DNA of 64,000 bases from Notospermus geniculatus (GCA_002633025.1 NMRB01000712.1:93770-157769), one strand, 5' to 3'. Positions 23,401 to 32,730 are shown, counted from the first letter of the stretch. The notes: generated from the letters alone by a model not told the origin. Made by a program: numbers and translations.

Positions 23401-26032
23401 CTGGGTGAAAGATAGGGTGACAGTCGACTTACGGAACTGAAAGCATTGTGGAGGGTTACTGGTTGCTGGTTGAAGTTTACCACACTAGAAGCAATTCATA
23501 ATCATGACACTCTGTCGGAAGTGCTTCTTCTGCGTTCAGTGGTGACCATCAAACACAAAAATTTGGTTGGACAAAACTTGCCATCTGCCGGAGATCCCCC
23601 GCCGTTCTCCACAGCTTTGTCTTCAGGGTGGTTGGTTCTGGCCAGAATTCCTGTCAAGTGGTCACCAGGGGACAGTCGATAGGATGTGTTCGGGTGCTTC
23701 CTCACAACACATTCATAAGTTGGACATGTCGAATCTGTTTTCAGGTGTCTGAACAAATGGAGGAGGCAGTAAAAACGGTTGACATCCAAGCCGATCTGGC
23801 TGCGGTGGTGGATCAGAAAGGGCCAGCACAGAATCAGCCTGAACAGATATTAATAGAATGTTATGTGAGTACATCTTCTAGTCGATTTGCTGGAAGGTTG
23901 TCTTTGGGTGTTTTCTGTTGTTTTCGGGAACTGATGTGATAAAAATTCCTCTCCAGGCCGAAGATTTAAGTTATCCAATGAACAGAGACCGACGGTTATT
24001 CGCCCTGCGGACATATTTATACTTCCTAGAGGCGGACATTGAGCGGGAGAGAAAGGGACGAGAAGGGGTCGAAAAATTATTAGACGTTTATCGGGATAAA
24101 CCGAACTATGCTGATACTCAGACACAAGAAGATGTCAAACAACGACTAGCAGGGGTGAGTAAAAATAGGTCTCAATGGCAGGCCTTGTCGTCTGAGGCGA
24201 GCAAAAAAGTGCTCGCCTGAGAACAATAGAGTTTTATATTGTTCTCAGGCGAGCAGTTTTTTGCTCGCCTCAGACGACAAGGCCTGAATGGGTAAACCAA
24301 CTTTGTTGGATTCCTTGTGATTTACCTTAAAACCAATGAACAAATGAATGCCGATTGTTTTCAAAAGCTCAGTTGCCCATAGAGAGCCAACTTAGCTGTC
24401 GACAAGTATGGGCATTTTGCAGTTGCCCATAGAGGGCCAACTTGTAGAGACAACTCCAACCCTAGGGAGGAGACAGAAAATTGAGACTGATGATGAAAGC
24501 GTATGAAACTTTCTCTTTTCAGCTTGACGCCATGATGAATTTCCTCGATGCTGGCCGGTTTAAATTAACGTCTGCTCTAGCGGCAATGAACGGCGACCAA
24601 AAACCAGATTATAAATTTTCACAGTACATAGAGCGAACCAAAGACAAACAGGTAAGAATTGGATTCCACTTCTCAACGTGTTCATCTCGTTTAGAATCGG
24701 ATATCTGATCTNCCTCAGACGACAAGGCCTGAATGGGTAAACCAACTTTGTTGGATTCCTTGTGATTTACCTTAAAACCAATGAACAAATGACTGCCGAT
24801 TGTTTTCAAAAGCTCAGTTGCCCATAGAGAGCCAACTTAGCTGTCGACAAGTATGGGCATTTTGCAGTTGCCCATAGAGGGCCAACTTGTAGAGACAACT
24901 CCTACCCTAGGGAGGAGACAGAAAATTGAGACTGATGATGAAAGCGTATGAAACTTTCTCTTTTCAGCTTGACGCCATGATGAATTTCCTCGATGCTGGC
25001 CGGTTTAAATTAACGTCTGCTCTAGCGGCAATGAACGGCGACCAAAAACCAGATTATAAATTTTCACAGTACATAGAGCGAACCAAAGACAAACAGGTAA
25101 GAATTGGATTCCACTTCTCAACGTGTTCATCTCGTTTAGAATCGGATATCTGATCTGCAGACGCTGAATTCTTTAGGTTTGGTCTCATTTTGTGAAGAAA
25201 TATTTGAAGAAATTTTCATTCCTTCATGAATTGGAAGAATGTTCCTTCATACTTTTAGCTCACTGTTGAACCAAAAGTTTGTGAACGACAAAATAACTCA
25301 GTCACTTTGTACTAGTACCTGATTCTCTAGGCTAAATGGCCATTTACCTCATTCTCAATGGTCCATCTTTCAGGGTCTTCCACAGAGCATACTCCGAGTG
25401 CCTCCGTCGTTACGTGGCGAGACTCCAGGTTTTGTGTCAACACTAGACATGCCCGGAAGTCGTCCTCCGGCGATCGGGCAGCGGGTGGACTCTATGTATG
25501 GTGGGTGACCTTTGCTTGTTTGACTTCTGGAGGGTTTCCAGAGCATGGAAGTGTCTGTTTGGTAACAGATGGACAGACAGACAGTTCTTCATCGTCCTTT
25601 CGTAACCTGTGACCTGTCTTCAATCTTGACATCGAGCTCATTTCCCGTTTTTGCCTTGCAGATGAAGACGAGTTTGATAACTACGACTACGGCGACGCCG
25701 ATGGTGCTGACAACTGCTACGGTGCTGAGAGTCAAGGCTTTATCGGAGAATGCCGTGTGTTGTACGACTACCAGGGGGCGCAGAGTGATGAACTCACCAT
25801 ACATGCAGGTAAGGAAGTTGTTGGGAGTTACAGTCTATGGCTACTTTATGCTTTTTTCCTCAAAATCTGATGCAACCTTTGTAGGGGAGGATTCCAAGAT
25901 GTTGAACATGTTCTTTCCTGTTTTTCAGGGGATATTATTCGGATAGAACACAAAGAGGCAGATGGATGGTGGCACGGTGAACTCAACGGACAGCGAGGGA
26001 TATTTCCAGAGACGTACGTGGAGGAATTGTAG
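2344..26032 (+). CDS. NOSTRIN: NOSTRIN-like F-BAR/HR1/SH3 adaptor, whole gene
   Basis: Membrane-curving adaptor family; in vertebrates NOSTRIN binds endothelial NO synthase, dynamin and N-WASP and drives endocytic trafficking. Shared coding exons read from the sequence: 20511-20677, 21543-21687, 21970-22032, 22285-22392, 22759-22875, 23232-23339, 23745-23864, 23957-24154, 24523-24651 (repeated at 24968-25096), 25374-25500, 25662-25808 and 25929-26032. Every junction is GT-AG and phases match, giving exactly 511 codons including the stop when one HR1 copy is used. Human NOSTRIN has about 506 residues. Domain order is F-BAR, HR1, linker, SH3. Any of six first exons adds a 27-48 residue N-terminus. 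Identification rests on remembered family similarity across the F-BAR (GFDELRRYIKQG, ERADIETAYAK) and the C-terminal SH3. Other F-BAR families are less likely because of the HR1 plus single C-terminal SH3 layout. Confidence 0.88.
2742..3141. mobile_element. Partly duplicated MITE with ATATTCATA ends
   Basis: The element starts TAGGGCCATATTCATA and ends in its reverse complement (3125-3140). Its left end and arm occur twice (from 2742 and from 2998). Internal arms GACGCGTGTAACTTCG and the reverse complement form hairpins. Non-autonomous inverted-repeat transposon type; no transposase. Confidence 0.7.
2777..2917. mobile_element. 141-bp MITE nested in the outer element
   Basis: A near-perfect palindrome with termini GGCCGGTTTCACACTG and its reverse complement. 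TAA flanks it on both sides (2774-2776 and 2918-2920). The neighbouring copy of the outer element shows the uninterrupted site with a single TAA (near 3040). A 3-bp TAA target duplication is typical of the PIF/Harbinger superfamily. Confidence 0.8.
3471..3604. mobile_element. Inverted-repeat element with CCCGGGCTT arms
   Basis: The ends GTGGTTACACCTGT and ACAGGTGTAAACGCC are inverted, and AAGCCCGGGCTT blocks recur inside. It looks like a short non-autonomous DNA transposon. Confidence 0.6.
3715..3815. repeat. Short tandem repeat, about 35-bp unit, three copies
   Basis: A unit containing CATTTCCACTGCACGACTGA recurs three times with small changes. Confidence 0.6.
3915..3994. repeat. 40-bp direct tandem duplication
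   Basis: Two perfect adjacent copies of a 40-bp unit beginning ATTGCAACATCTGTTCC. Confidence 0.8.
4635..4757 (+). CDS. NOSTRIN: NOSTRIN alternative first exon B (41 codons)
   Basis: An ATG at 4635 (a second in-frame ATG follows at 4641) opens 41 codons, ending TGC AAG at donor GTAAGT (4758) in phase 0. The peptide contains RKRASLPDLY, a basophilic-kinase-like serine site, which resembles the basic-Ser motifs in the other first exons. It is too short to stand out as an ORF. It was found by looking for open frames that end in phase at strong donors in the same strand and interval. Confidence 0.55.
5431..5472 (+). other. Weak candidate phase-0 first exon
   Basis: Fourteen open codons from an ATG end at AGG|GTATGT in phase 0. 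The pattern fits the other NOSTRIN starts, but so short a stretch can arise by chance. Confidence 0.15.
5785..5885. repeat. Dispersed repeat copy, related to 53040-53152
   Basis: Shares GTTCCACGTGTATTGGC, AGACTACGCCAC and ACCCTTGGTAG in the same order as the sequence near 53040, with indels between. Two copies 47 kb apart suggest an interspersed element. Confidence 0.6.
6740..7260. repeat. Minisatellite of about 33 bp (CTGCAGTTGTCCATACC type)
   Basis: More than ten degenerate units containing TTGCTTTCTGCAGTTGTCC followed by a CACAACAACA-type segment. The periodicity keeps several frames open on both strands, giving repetitive Cys/Leu-rich reading frames that are not genes. Lies in the long NOSTRIN first intron. 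Confidence 0.85.
9113..9193 (+). CDS. NOSTRIN: NOSTRIN alternative first exon C (27 codons)
   Basis: ATG at 9113 begins a very basic N-terminus (MNRRRIIRSQR) followed by a short hydrophobic/aromatic segment and an acidic end, DEFE, at donor GTAAGT (9194). Phase 0. The acidic end joins the shared GLTGFDELRRY, as in exon D. This is the shortest of the six starts. Confidence 0.6.
9716..9886. repeat. 29-bp minisatellite, about six copies
   Basis: Near-identical units of GGGATAAATCTCTTTCCATA plus AGAAATTGAA in tandem; some units carry GGGTTAAA instead. Homogeneity suggests recent expansion. Confidence 0.85.
10345..10482. mobile_element. 138-bp palindromic MITE
   Basis: The ends CAAGGTTCATTGGCACACGG and the reverse complement face each other, with CCGGTTC/GATCCG blocks inside. 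No coding content. Confidence 0.65.
11883..11972 (+). CDS. NOSTRIN: NOSTRIN alternative first exon D (30 codons)
   Basis: ATG at 11883 follows an AAA context (Kozak-like). Thirty codons encode a peptide with MRKMGSFDLIGSSGS and ending NKDNFE at donor GTAAGA (11973), phase 0. The DNFE-GLTGFDEL join is what F-BAR proteins typically show at the start of the FCH segment, so this may be the ancestral or main start. An N lies 14 bases into the following intron. Confidence 0.68.
11988..12305. repeat. Degenerate tandem repeat of about 80 bp, four units
   Basis: Units start TTCTTGnnnnTTGCTGCAnTGACAT and include a CCTGATA/TCAAG segment. They are strongly diverged. The array begins at the N (11986) just behind alternative exon D. 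Confidence 0.55.
14030..14165. repeat. 27-bp minisatellite, five copies
   Basis: A unit of GGAGTGGCACCGACCCCTGA followed by ACGTGGT/ATGTGGT, nine codons long and so open in several frames. Confidence 0.8.
14505..14605 (-). repeat. tRNA-derived SINE-like sequence
   Basis: On the minus strand a B-box-like GGGTTCGAATCC occurs upstream of GTCTAGGAGAGTGC-type sequence. The other parts do not fold into a full tRNA, so it is read as a SINE head or relic. Confidence 0.4.
15255..15362 (+). CDS. NOSTRIN: NOSTRIN alternative first exon E (36 codons)
   Basis: ATG at 15255 opens 36 codons ending at donor GTTAGT (15363) in phase 0. The peptide is basic and holds RRSESAP, which matches the RSxSxP mode-1 14-3-3 binding consensus, and then KRLSWGFGHL. 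No domain is recognised. Confidence 0.62.
16566..16608. repeat. 21-bp direct duplication
   Basis: AATCCAAACAGAGTGGAGGTT occurs twice in a row. Confidence 0.7.
18945..19165. repeat. Tandem repeat of about 36-40 bp, five to six units
   Basis: Units contain GTTCAGGAAAAGCTCA, ACATTGAACT and AAGGGCCTTGT. They lie directly upstream of alternative exon F, possibly within its promoter. Confidence 0.7.
19307..19417 (+). CDS. NOSTRIN: NOSTRIN alternative first exon F (37 codons)
   Basis: ATG at 19307, closest to the shared body, gives 37 codons. They begin with basic RRERSF, continue through an amphipathic charged helix (VERVAELKKLQKKLVE) and end at donor GTAAAT (19418) in phase 0. The helical end could extend the F-BAR helix into this isoform. 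Confidence 0.62.
20161..20335 (+). repeat. tRNA-derived SINE pair
   Basis: Two A-box-like GTGGTGTAGTGG segments are each followed by a B-box-like sequence (GTGGTTCAAATCC near 20220, GTGGGTTCAATTCCC near 20305). No complete cloverleaf is formed. This lies 170 bp before the shared NOSTRIN acceptor. Confidence 0.5.
20511..24154 (+). CDS. NOSTRIN: NOSTRIN shared F-BAR exons
   Basis: Eight exons encode the FCH segment and the rest of the F-BAR helical bundle. Visible signatures are GFDELRRYIKQGNEFCKE, ERADIETAYAKSLSKL, a middle with SEAELHRNLSAALLEDLHKP, KYTDKDVAKMEKK, and a long charged helix around ADIERERKGREGVEKLL. In the family this domain dimerises and binds curved membranes. Acceptor polypyrimidine tracts and GT donors are all conventional. 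The first acceptor (20511) is phase 0, matching all six first exons. Confidence 0.87.
20964..21122. mobile_element. MITE, GGGCCCGGTTGCACAAAAC family, copy 1
   Basis: A palindrome of 159 bp with GGTTGCACAAAACTTA ends and internal GCGCTAACTTGGTGTTAGCG. The same element occurs at 46020-46177. Sits in a NOSTRIN intron. Confidence 0.8.
22416..22592. mobile_element. Palindromic MITE just behind a NOSTRIN donor site
   Basis: CATAAGGGACACACTCCGCG and the reverse complement bound 177 bp; the element starts 23 bases after the 22392 exon end. Its middle contains GGACAGGA and GCAGTA blocks. Confidence 0.7.
24179..24286. mobile_element. Long perfect-type hairpin in a NOSTRIN intron
   Basis: CAGGCCTTGTCGTCTGAGGC on the left is answered by its reverse complement on the right, with GAGCAnnnnnGCTCGCC stems inside. 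AATGG flanks both sides, a possible 5-bp target duplication. The right arm is where the 445-bp duplication begins. Confidence 0.75.
24523..24651 (+). CDS. NOSTRIN: NOSTRIN HR1-segment exon, copy 1
   Basis: 43 in-frame codons between CAG and GTAAGA encode a helical segment (LDAMMNFLDAGRFKLTSAL) at the position of the HR1/REM-1 region in NOSTRIN, which binds Rho-family GTPases in related proteins. Phase 0 at both ends. Confidence 0.75.
24968..25096 (+). CDS. NOSTRIN: NOSTRIN HR1-segment exon, copy 2 (possible assembly duplicate)
   Basis: Identical to the exon at 24523, with the same splice sites. If real, the protein could carry the segment twice or use the copies as mutually exclusive exons. 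The adjoining N makes an artefact more likely. Confidence 0.6.
25374..26032 (+). CDS. NOSTRIN: NOSTRIN linker and SH3 exons
   Basis: Three exons (25374-25500, 25662-25808, 25929-26032) encode a proline-containing linker, an acidic/tyrosine-rich stretch (DEDEFDNYDYGD) and one SH3 domain. SH3 hallmarks are visible: LYDYQ (ALYDY motif), DELTIHAGD, the tandem Trp in DGWWHGEL, and GIFPETYVEEL at the terminus. The protein ends within two residues of the SH3, as in vertebrate NOSTRIN. Stop TAG is at 26030-26032. Confidence 0.88.
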
Positions 26033-27905
26033 TACTGAAAGTCCCCATAGGGGGCACTGAGGGGCGACGAATAACTAATGGAAAGTGATGGAGATTATTA
26101 TCAAGGCAACCAGAGGATGTGAGATGCCAGTATTGTTGATAGGGGGCGCTGAGAGATGTGGATAAGTCGCTGTACAGAGGAGAGGATGTTCTGAGTGAGA
26201 GAGGAGGAGATAACTTCATACCCAAGTTGTCTGTAGATGATGGTGTCTGGTGGACGTGATGTCTTCTGATGGAGGATAGCCAGGTAAACTCAAAAGGACG
26301 GGACACTCCAAGCGACGGATATACAGGAAGATACTGTAGGGCCTAACTTCAGACACTGGGGAATGCGCAACATAGAAGTACGTCTGTCAGACACAGGAAA
26401 ATGCACAGCAAAGAAGTACATTGTCAGACACAGGGGAATGCACAGCAAAGAAGTACATTGTCAGACACAGGGGAATGCACAGCAAAGAAGTACATTGTCA
26501 GACAGAGGAAAATGCACAGCTTAGAAGAACATCGGTCAGACACAGGGAATGCACAGCATAGAAGTACATTGTCAGACACAGGGAATGCACAGCAGTACAT
26601 TGGCTAGTCACAGTTCATAACGCAGAGGGCACGTAGCAGCCGTATACCAGTAAAAAGAAAACTCACATTAAGGCATGCCATAAGGCCTGGGATAGTTACT
26701 CCAATAGGCATCGTTTGGATTGGTTTTGTCCCCTGTTATGGAGACAAATATTCACTGTATTAATTCTGCTGATGTTGTAATCTGTGCCAGGGAATAAATG
26801 GGTTAAATTCATCGTTGGGTGACGTTACACTTTGATTCCAGCCTACTTAACTTTGATTGAATCAGGACGATTCAATTATGCAGATTTCTTACGTCATTTG
26901 CATATTATAATGCAACTTCATTGTGACTCGATGCAATTTTGGTATCTATTTATCACGAGAATCTAAACGTGCTCAACTGACGCAGCTTGGCCGATGGCCT
27001 TGTGTTACATGTACAGATTGTTATCGTTGTTGTACATAGGTGGCGTTAGCTGTACTTAGAATCATTTTAGATTGTAAATTTCATGTGAGTGACTGTGTTT
27101 GTCGTGTCTAATAGATTCTGTGAGGAGAGTTCACACTTCCTTCTCTCAACCTTTCTGTGGAACAGAAAATTTGGAACCAATAGGAAAGGAGATGACGCAG
27201 TATTTTCCCAACCTTATATTGGTTGGCGAGGATTGACTTGGCCCTGTAGGAATCTGTGAGAATGTGTGGTCTCCTGGTTAAGTTTGGGGGGGGGGTCTGA
27301 GAACCGTACTAATCTTGCCTGTTGATCTTTTGAGATTCACAAAGTTCGGTCTGCCACAGTCATTCTAGGTGTACAGGTTAACATGTCTTGTACAAAATAT
27401 GCAATTTTATGGGTCATTATCACATTGCCTGTGTATGCTACTCATTGGAGGCCTATAAATGTGCTACCCTACCCCCTTAACTCTATGTTGATGTTTTGTG
27501 TGAATTACTCCATTATATCCAGTTCATGGAATGGGACTGGCCTCCTCAAACTGAGCGACATACATGTATCCAGATCTGTATGTGCAGTAAATCTATCTGT
27601 CCAGGCCCTGTAGAATACATCTCTGTACACAAAGGCCCTGTACAACTCTACCGGTACATGTACAAGTAGGCCTTACATTTTGTAAATCTGTCTCAGCTAT
27701 TTGTACCTCTTGTTGTTTTGGACGTACTTGGCTCAGTTGAGGTTGTGAGTCGTGCCTCAGCCCAGGAGCCATGGCTGGCAATAGCGCCCCTCATCCGACT
27801 GAACATTATTTATCAACTGCTATTGCGTCCAGTCTCGGCCTCAAATCATGTGAATACTCGCTTGTCTTAATATATTCTTGTAAATAAAAATAGCTACTGT
27901 TAATA
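26033..27905 (+). other. NOSTRIN: Probable 3' UTR of the NOSTRIN-like gene
   Basis: No coding pattern follows the stop. AATAAA hexamers lie near 26793 and 27885; the second is followed by a change to unrelated repeats and is a plausible main 3' end. The UTR contains a minisatellite (26348-26606). Confidence 0.5.
26348..26606. repeat. Minisatellite of 37-39 bp in the NOSTRIN 3' UTR
   Basis: About seven units of CAGACACAGGGGAATGCACA followed by GCAAAGAAGTACATTGT. The copies are closely similar, which suggests recent expansion and length polymorphism. Confidence 0.8.
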
Positions 27906-28256
27906 GTCGGAAGTTGCTGTTACTCAATGTATTGCAGTGTGGAATAATTTAAGACTATTTTGACTCTCCTACCGTGCATTGTACATGTGTATCCCCATTT
28001 TGCCTCCCCTCATTTCTTCTTNCCCCCCCCCCTCCAATGTTGTTGCCTCCCCAGTCTGGTACCGGTTATTAACCTCTCAGCCATTGAGGAAACGTCCATG
28101 ACATACATGTAGCTGGAGGTTACGTACTGTTGTATTAAGTTTCCCACTTTGTAGTCACGTGATATGTATGTAGGTTGCACGCGCAACGTGAGCACATCAT
28201 GGTAAAAACTGTCAGTCTAGGCGCGACCAAGCAGACTAGAGGGAAGATGTGATTCT

Positions 28257-28396
28257 GGGACCTTATTCACGAACCTCTCGTAACTTACAGGAGTGCACAA
28301 ACTATTGTCCTTTTGCGGACAACCTATTGTTCACTATCAGCCTGACAACGGATTTGCGTACCCTTAAAGTTACGGGAGCTTTGTGAATAAGGTCCC
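28257..28396. mobile_element. MITE with GGGACCTTATTCAC ends
   Basis: The left end GGGACCTTATTCACGA and right end TTGTGAATAAGGTCCC are inverted, and GTAACTT/AAGTTAC lies inside. It lies between the convergent NOSTRIN and RIF1 3' ends. Confidence 0.75.
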
Positions 28397-28519
28397 TGTA
28401 TCGTTTATGCCAAGAATGCAAGCTATGGCGAAGTGCATGGCGAAGTGTACGGAATAATTCTTTCAGGAGTTGGTCCGGTTCTCACAATGGAAACAACACA
28501 AGAGTAGAGCAGGCAACCA

Positions 28520-28655
28520 GGGCCCGGTTGCACAAAGAATCTTAAGTCTAAGAAAAAACTTAAGTCTGAAATGAAGTCATCTGATTTGCTGAAACCTGGT
28601 CACATGATGACTTAAGTCAAACTTTAGACTTAAGATTCTTTGTGAAACTGGGCCC
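28520..28655. mobile_element. MITE with GGCCCGGTTGCACAAAG ends
   Basis: A palindrome with CTTAAGTCTAAG-type inner arms. The outer end resembles the 20964 and 46020 elements but the interior differs, so it is a related subfamily. Confidence 0.7.
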
Positions 28656-28799
28656 AGGTTTGCTTGTGATGCACCAATAGATTTCCCTCCGGTTTTGATT
28701 GGTGGACTTAACCAATGACCTCTGTGACCTTTCTCATGACCAATTGCGAGCTTGCGCTTGCATAGTTTGCTCAAAAACAAAGATCAACACATAAACGAC

Positions 28800-29697
28800 A
28801 CAATTTTTTGTGATAATTTCAGCAAGATCATTTATTTGTCAAATCAAGTACAAAAGAATGAAAACAGACGCATATGTAAATAAAATCACAATAGGCGTAC
28901 AAAACAGAGGACGTGACTTCAATTTGAGCTATATACTTGTCCAATGTTGTATTTTACACAAGATAAAACAGTATGAATCATACATGATTAATCTGAAGGA
29001 ACTAAACTCAGGAAACGTGGTTACAATATTCTGGCAGTATCAAGAACTGTTGAGAGAACTAGAATTCCCACAATGATTTGAATTTCTCTTCCACAGACCA
29101 ACAAAAGAGACTAGTCATGATGTCCGCAGGCTCACGTGCCTCTCGCTCTGACCGACAAAAGAGACTATTCATGATGTCCGCAGGCTCACGTGCCTCTCGC
29201 TCTGTGACAAAATTAACAGAAATCAAATGAAATTTAACACACTCTGTTCCAGAGATTATTTTGATGCGAGTTCTTCAGATAAATTAAGCCTTCAAACACT
29301 GCTTGACAAAGGATGGAATCTGTCAGTCTGTCTATTCAACAGTACTTTGCAGTGATACACAATTTAAGCCCACATTTCTGGCATTACTTTTACAGACACT
29401 TTGACGTTAAGTGAGACCAAGGTATTGTTGAATAGGCTATAGTTCAGACTTCTGTCAATCACTGCATGAAGGCCTTTAAGCAAAGTAGATAAAACAATGT
29501 TCAGTGTTGCACTCGCTGGCAGAAACTGATATCATCTACATTGATAAAAACACTTGATCGTTCTTAATGAAATTGTCTCGGGACATGCCACCCTGGGAGT
29601 CCTAATTTACAGAGAGGTTGCGTGTCTAAATGCAATACTTCTGGTAATGAACACAAAATGAAGCATTCAGCTTGACTTCTGATTGCTCGCTGTATGC
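28800..29697 (-). other. RIF1: Probable RIF1 3' UTR
   Basis: Downstream of the RIF1 stop on the minus strand. TTTATT near 28829 reads as AATAAA on the gene strand and is a plausible poly(A) signal. A 54-bp direct duplication (29096-29149 and 29150-29203) lies inside. Confidence 0.5.
29096..29203. repeat. 54-bp direct tandem duplication
   Basis: Two adjacent near-identical units containing CATGATGTCCGCAGGCTCAC. Confidence 0.8.
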
Positions 29698-32600
29698 CTA
29701 ATTGTTACTCTGGGGCCGACACTTGGTCTGTAAGGCCATGACAACGTTATTGGCAAAACCAAGCAACTCCTGGTGCAAGTTTAAGAGAGTGTCACTGGGC
29801 AGATGAGAAAGGGACTCAACAGAGGGTTTGCTCTGCACAACCTCCAACCACTTCGCACACGAGTCCTCTTTGGTGCTTTCCATAACGTTCACTGACTCAT
29901 TATTACTCTGTTTGTTGACGGTTTCCATTTCTGTATGGCTGGGCTCGGCCTCATCAGAATTTGTAACGACAGGTGATGAGCTGTCACCAGATTCACCACT
30001 AGATGGAGACTCTGTCTCCAAACCTGAATCCTTGTCGGATTCTTTCAAAATTTCTTCATCTTTTTTCACGTCTGAAAGATTGTTGTTATCGTCCGCCTCA
30101 TCGAGTTCCTCTTTTCCTTCCTCCCTCGATTCTATCATAATCTCCGTGTCGTCTGCCATATCAGATTCCACATTTTCTACAACAACAGTGTCGTCTGCCA
30201 CTTCAGAATCCGCATTTTCTACACCTCCGGCATCCGGCATGGAAACGGGTTCTGGTTCTGTAGTAACCAGCACCTTTGCTTGAGACTCGATATCAAGCAC
30301 CTTTGCTTGAGACTCGACATCAGCCTCTGCTTCAAGTTTGCCACTTTTCCCAGCATTCTCATCAACAGGGTCCGAATCCAGGGCCACTTCATTCAGTCCA
30401 CCATCCAAATCTGTAGTTTTGACATCACCATCCAACACATTTTCCATCTCAACTTCTTCAGACTCGATGACGTCCAACTTTTCATCTGTTTTTTCCACAT
30501 CGTGTCCAAGTGTCCTTTCAACCGATTTTTCCAATTCAATGACATTTCGGACAGCTTCACATGTAGCTTCTAATGCTATTTCAATTGACATATCCATGTC
30601 TTCTTCATCGGTAGCGACACCTGTGAGGAAATCAGAGAAATGAAAATCGGGTTAGGAGTCGGGGGATTTGGAATTGATTTGCATGCCACGGGTGGAGACA
30701 AGAACATTGAGAGACCGAGCTGATGGCTTGAATCCGTGAGACCGGCATTCTGGTACAAGATTCATGACAAAACCTACCTTTGATTGGCGACAACGTCTCA
30801 AGCTCTTTCTCGGCACTCGGTAACTCCTTCAATGGCGACGATACGTCTCTATCCTCCGCAGAGTCGACACGATCATATGCAATCTCTGAAAACAGACAAT
30901 GACAGTATTGCATGGGAGTTTTCACGCTAATACAGTCTCAATTCACCTCACATATTCCTTCGTATCTCCAGAAACCTTTCTGGGTAACTTGACGAGCAGC
31001 TCATTCAGAGCATCTCTTGATCCTTTCAGACCAGTTGAGAATACAAAGTATGGCTCGCCCGGGAATCGAACCTACAGCCTCCTGGACTCAAGTCTGATAC
31101 TCAACCACTGTCCCCATCGCCAAACAGGCAACATACCTTCTCCATCACCTTCCTTGACATCTATCACCTCAGGGGTCACGACCTCCGTCCTCTCCTCTGA
31201 TTGGCTCTTGTATTTATCCAGGACACTCCTCAAAGTTTCCAACTTCGGTGTCCTCAACGGCAGGTTGTGGACATCATATTCTGATAAAGAACACAAGTCT
31301 CCGATGGTCGTGATGTTGCGGGCTTTCATCATGTTGTTAAGACCTCGGGACCTGATTGGGGAAGAAATGAAGACAGAGGAATAACATCCAAGGGTATGCA
31401 ATGAGATGCTATGCATTAGTTCCTGTACTGTATTCGATTTTTCCATCAGGGCCGACGCTATAGCATCATTGGCCCTGGTAAGTACGGAAGTGGCCATCTC
31501 AAGCTACTCATGTTCCTCACTTGGATGGGGTCTTTTACTTGCCCTTGCAAAGGAACAAAGTACAAGCCACCACAGCTTACTGTCTCATGTGACGGACTGA
31601 GGAGCCAGGGATGATTAATCATCCCATATGGCCCGGGATTCAAACCCGGGACCTGCCACTTCTAAGTGGACGTGATAACCACTAGGCTATCACGGCTTCT
31701 CGTTGGTTCTTGTCGTAAGCAGTTATTGTGGGATTCGAACCTGCGACCTCTTACACATCCAGTCATTAAGGAGACAGCTCCAGGCAGGATGAATGAGTGG
31801 AATGACCTACTCACCACACAGATGAAGTCAATTTCGGCAAAATTGCCTGCACAGGGTCTCCACACTTGGTTAGTTCAGGGTAAACTGGGTCGGTACAATT
31901 CAGTTGTGACTCCTGGGTACTCTGACAGCTCATCGGAGACGGTGACGGTGATGCTGGGATTGTCTTAATGCGTTTCTGAAACCACAATGTAATTGAATGA
32001 TACGTCAGAGCAAATCAGCGCCCCTGTTGTTACATAGAGCATACCTAAAGGCGCCGCTCCACGTGACAAATTTCTGTCAAAAGTTTGCTGTCAGATAGTC
32101 AATTATTGCTGTCAGACAGCAATAATTGCTATCATACAGTACTGTGTGACAGCAATTACTGCTGTCTGAGAGCAATAATTGACTATCTGACAGCAAACTT
32201 TTGATAGAAAACTGTCACGTGGAGCGGCGTCTTACGACTAGAGGGCAACTGCCCCAAATACGGCTCTTTATATCGGCCAATTTACCATACAGCAGGAGGA
32301 AACCAGAGTTCCTGGAGGAAACCTGTGCCGTCAGAGAGTGTCACCCTCTCTTATGTGAAAAGCAGGTCCCACCGGGGATCGAACCCAGATCCTGAGGTGA
32401 AAGGCACCAAAGTTTCCACTGTGCCACTCTAACAGCCACCTGTGCCACTCTGATGGGGCCTATACTAATATACGGCAACTCAAAGGAAACAGAACTAACC
32501 ACAGCCCTGGGAGCAGCAAACTTGTCTGTGTCTGGGTTTGAGGCAACTTTATCACTGACAGATGGCGCTGTCGTAGTCTTCTCCGCACTGATCTCAGAAT

Positions 32601-32730
32601 CGGTCATAACCAAGGGAGATTTCTTCGGCAGTTCCAGGCACCGATTGACAGGTTTCGGCGAACTTCTACCATTTGATTGTGCTGGTATCGTAACGATGTC
32701 GCTTGATTCGGCAAATGATACTCTTCTTTG
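29698..32730 (-). CDS. RIF1: RIF1 C-terminal exons: RVxF motif and CTD
   Basis: The exon at 32500-32730 starts with QRRVSFAE, the RVxF PP1-docking motif, which directly follows the GILK motif of the previous exon as in vertebrate RIF1. The exon at 31137-31474 holds the conserved block SRGLNNMMKARNITTIGDL and LPLRTPKLETLRSVL, the DNA-binding CII region. The final exon is acidic and ends with a helix around LLNLHQELLGFANNVVMAL, the CIII part. Stop TAG (minus strand) at 29698-29700. The join from 32500 to 31474 is out of phase as drawn, so a small exon or a different boundary is missing. Confidence 0.88.

Larger units (their letters stand above)
24268..25157. repeat. 445-bp tandem duplication containing the HR1 exon
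   Basis: Copy 1 (24268-24712) and copy 2 (24713-25157) are nearly identical, with only about two substitutions noticed in the intronic part. The exon (24523-24651 and 24968-25096) is identical and 43 codons long, so both copies could be used in frame. An N stands exactly at the copy boundary (24712), which suggests overlapping haplotype contigs that were not merged rather than a biological duplication. Confidence 0.85.

Noticed and set aside
24481-25153. Two identical 75-residue frames taken as a gene pair
   Set aside because: They are the HR1 exon plus intronic flanks in the 445-bp duplication, not independent genes.
29828-30643. Plus-strand Ser/Thr-rich open frames
   Set aside because: Antisense shadows of the acidic RIF1 last exon.
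31631-31697. A possible tRNA gene on the minus strand
   Set aside because: A and B boxes and a perfect T arm exist, but the acceptor stem does not pair and the anticodon loop is four bases; it is a SINE-type relic.
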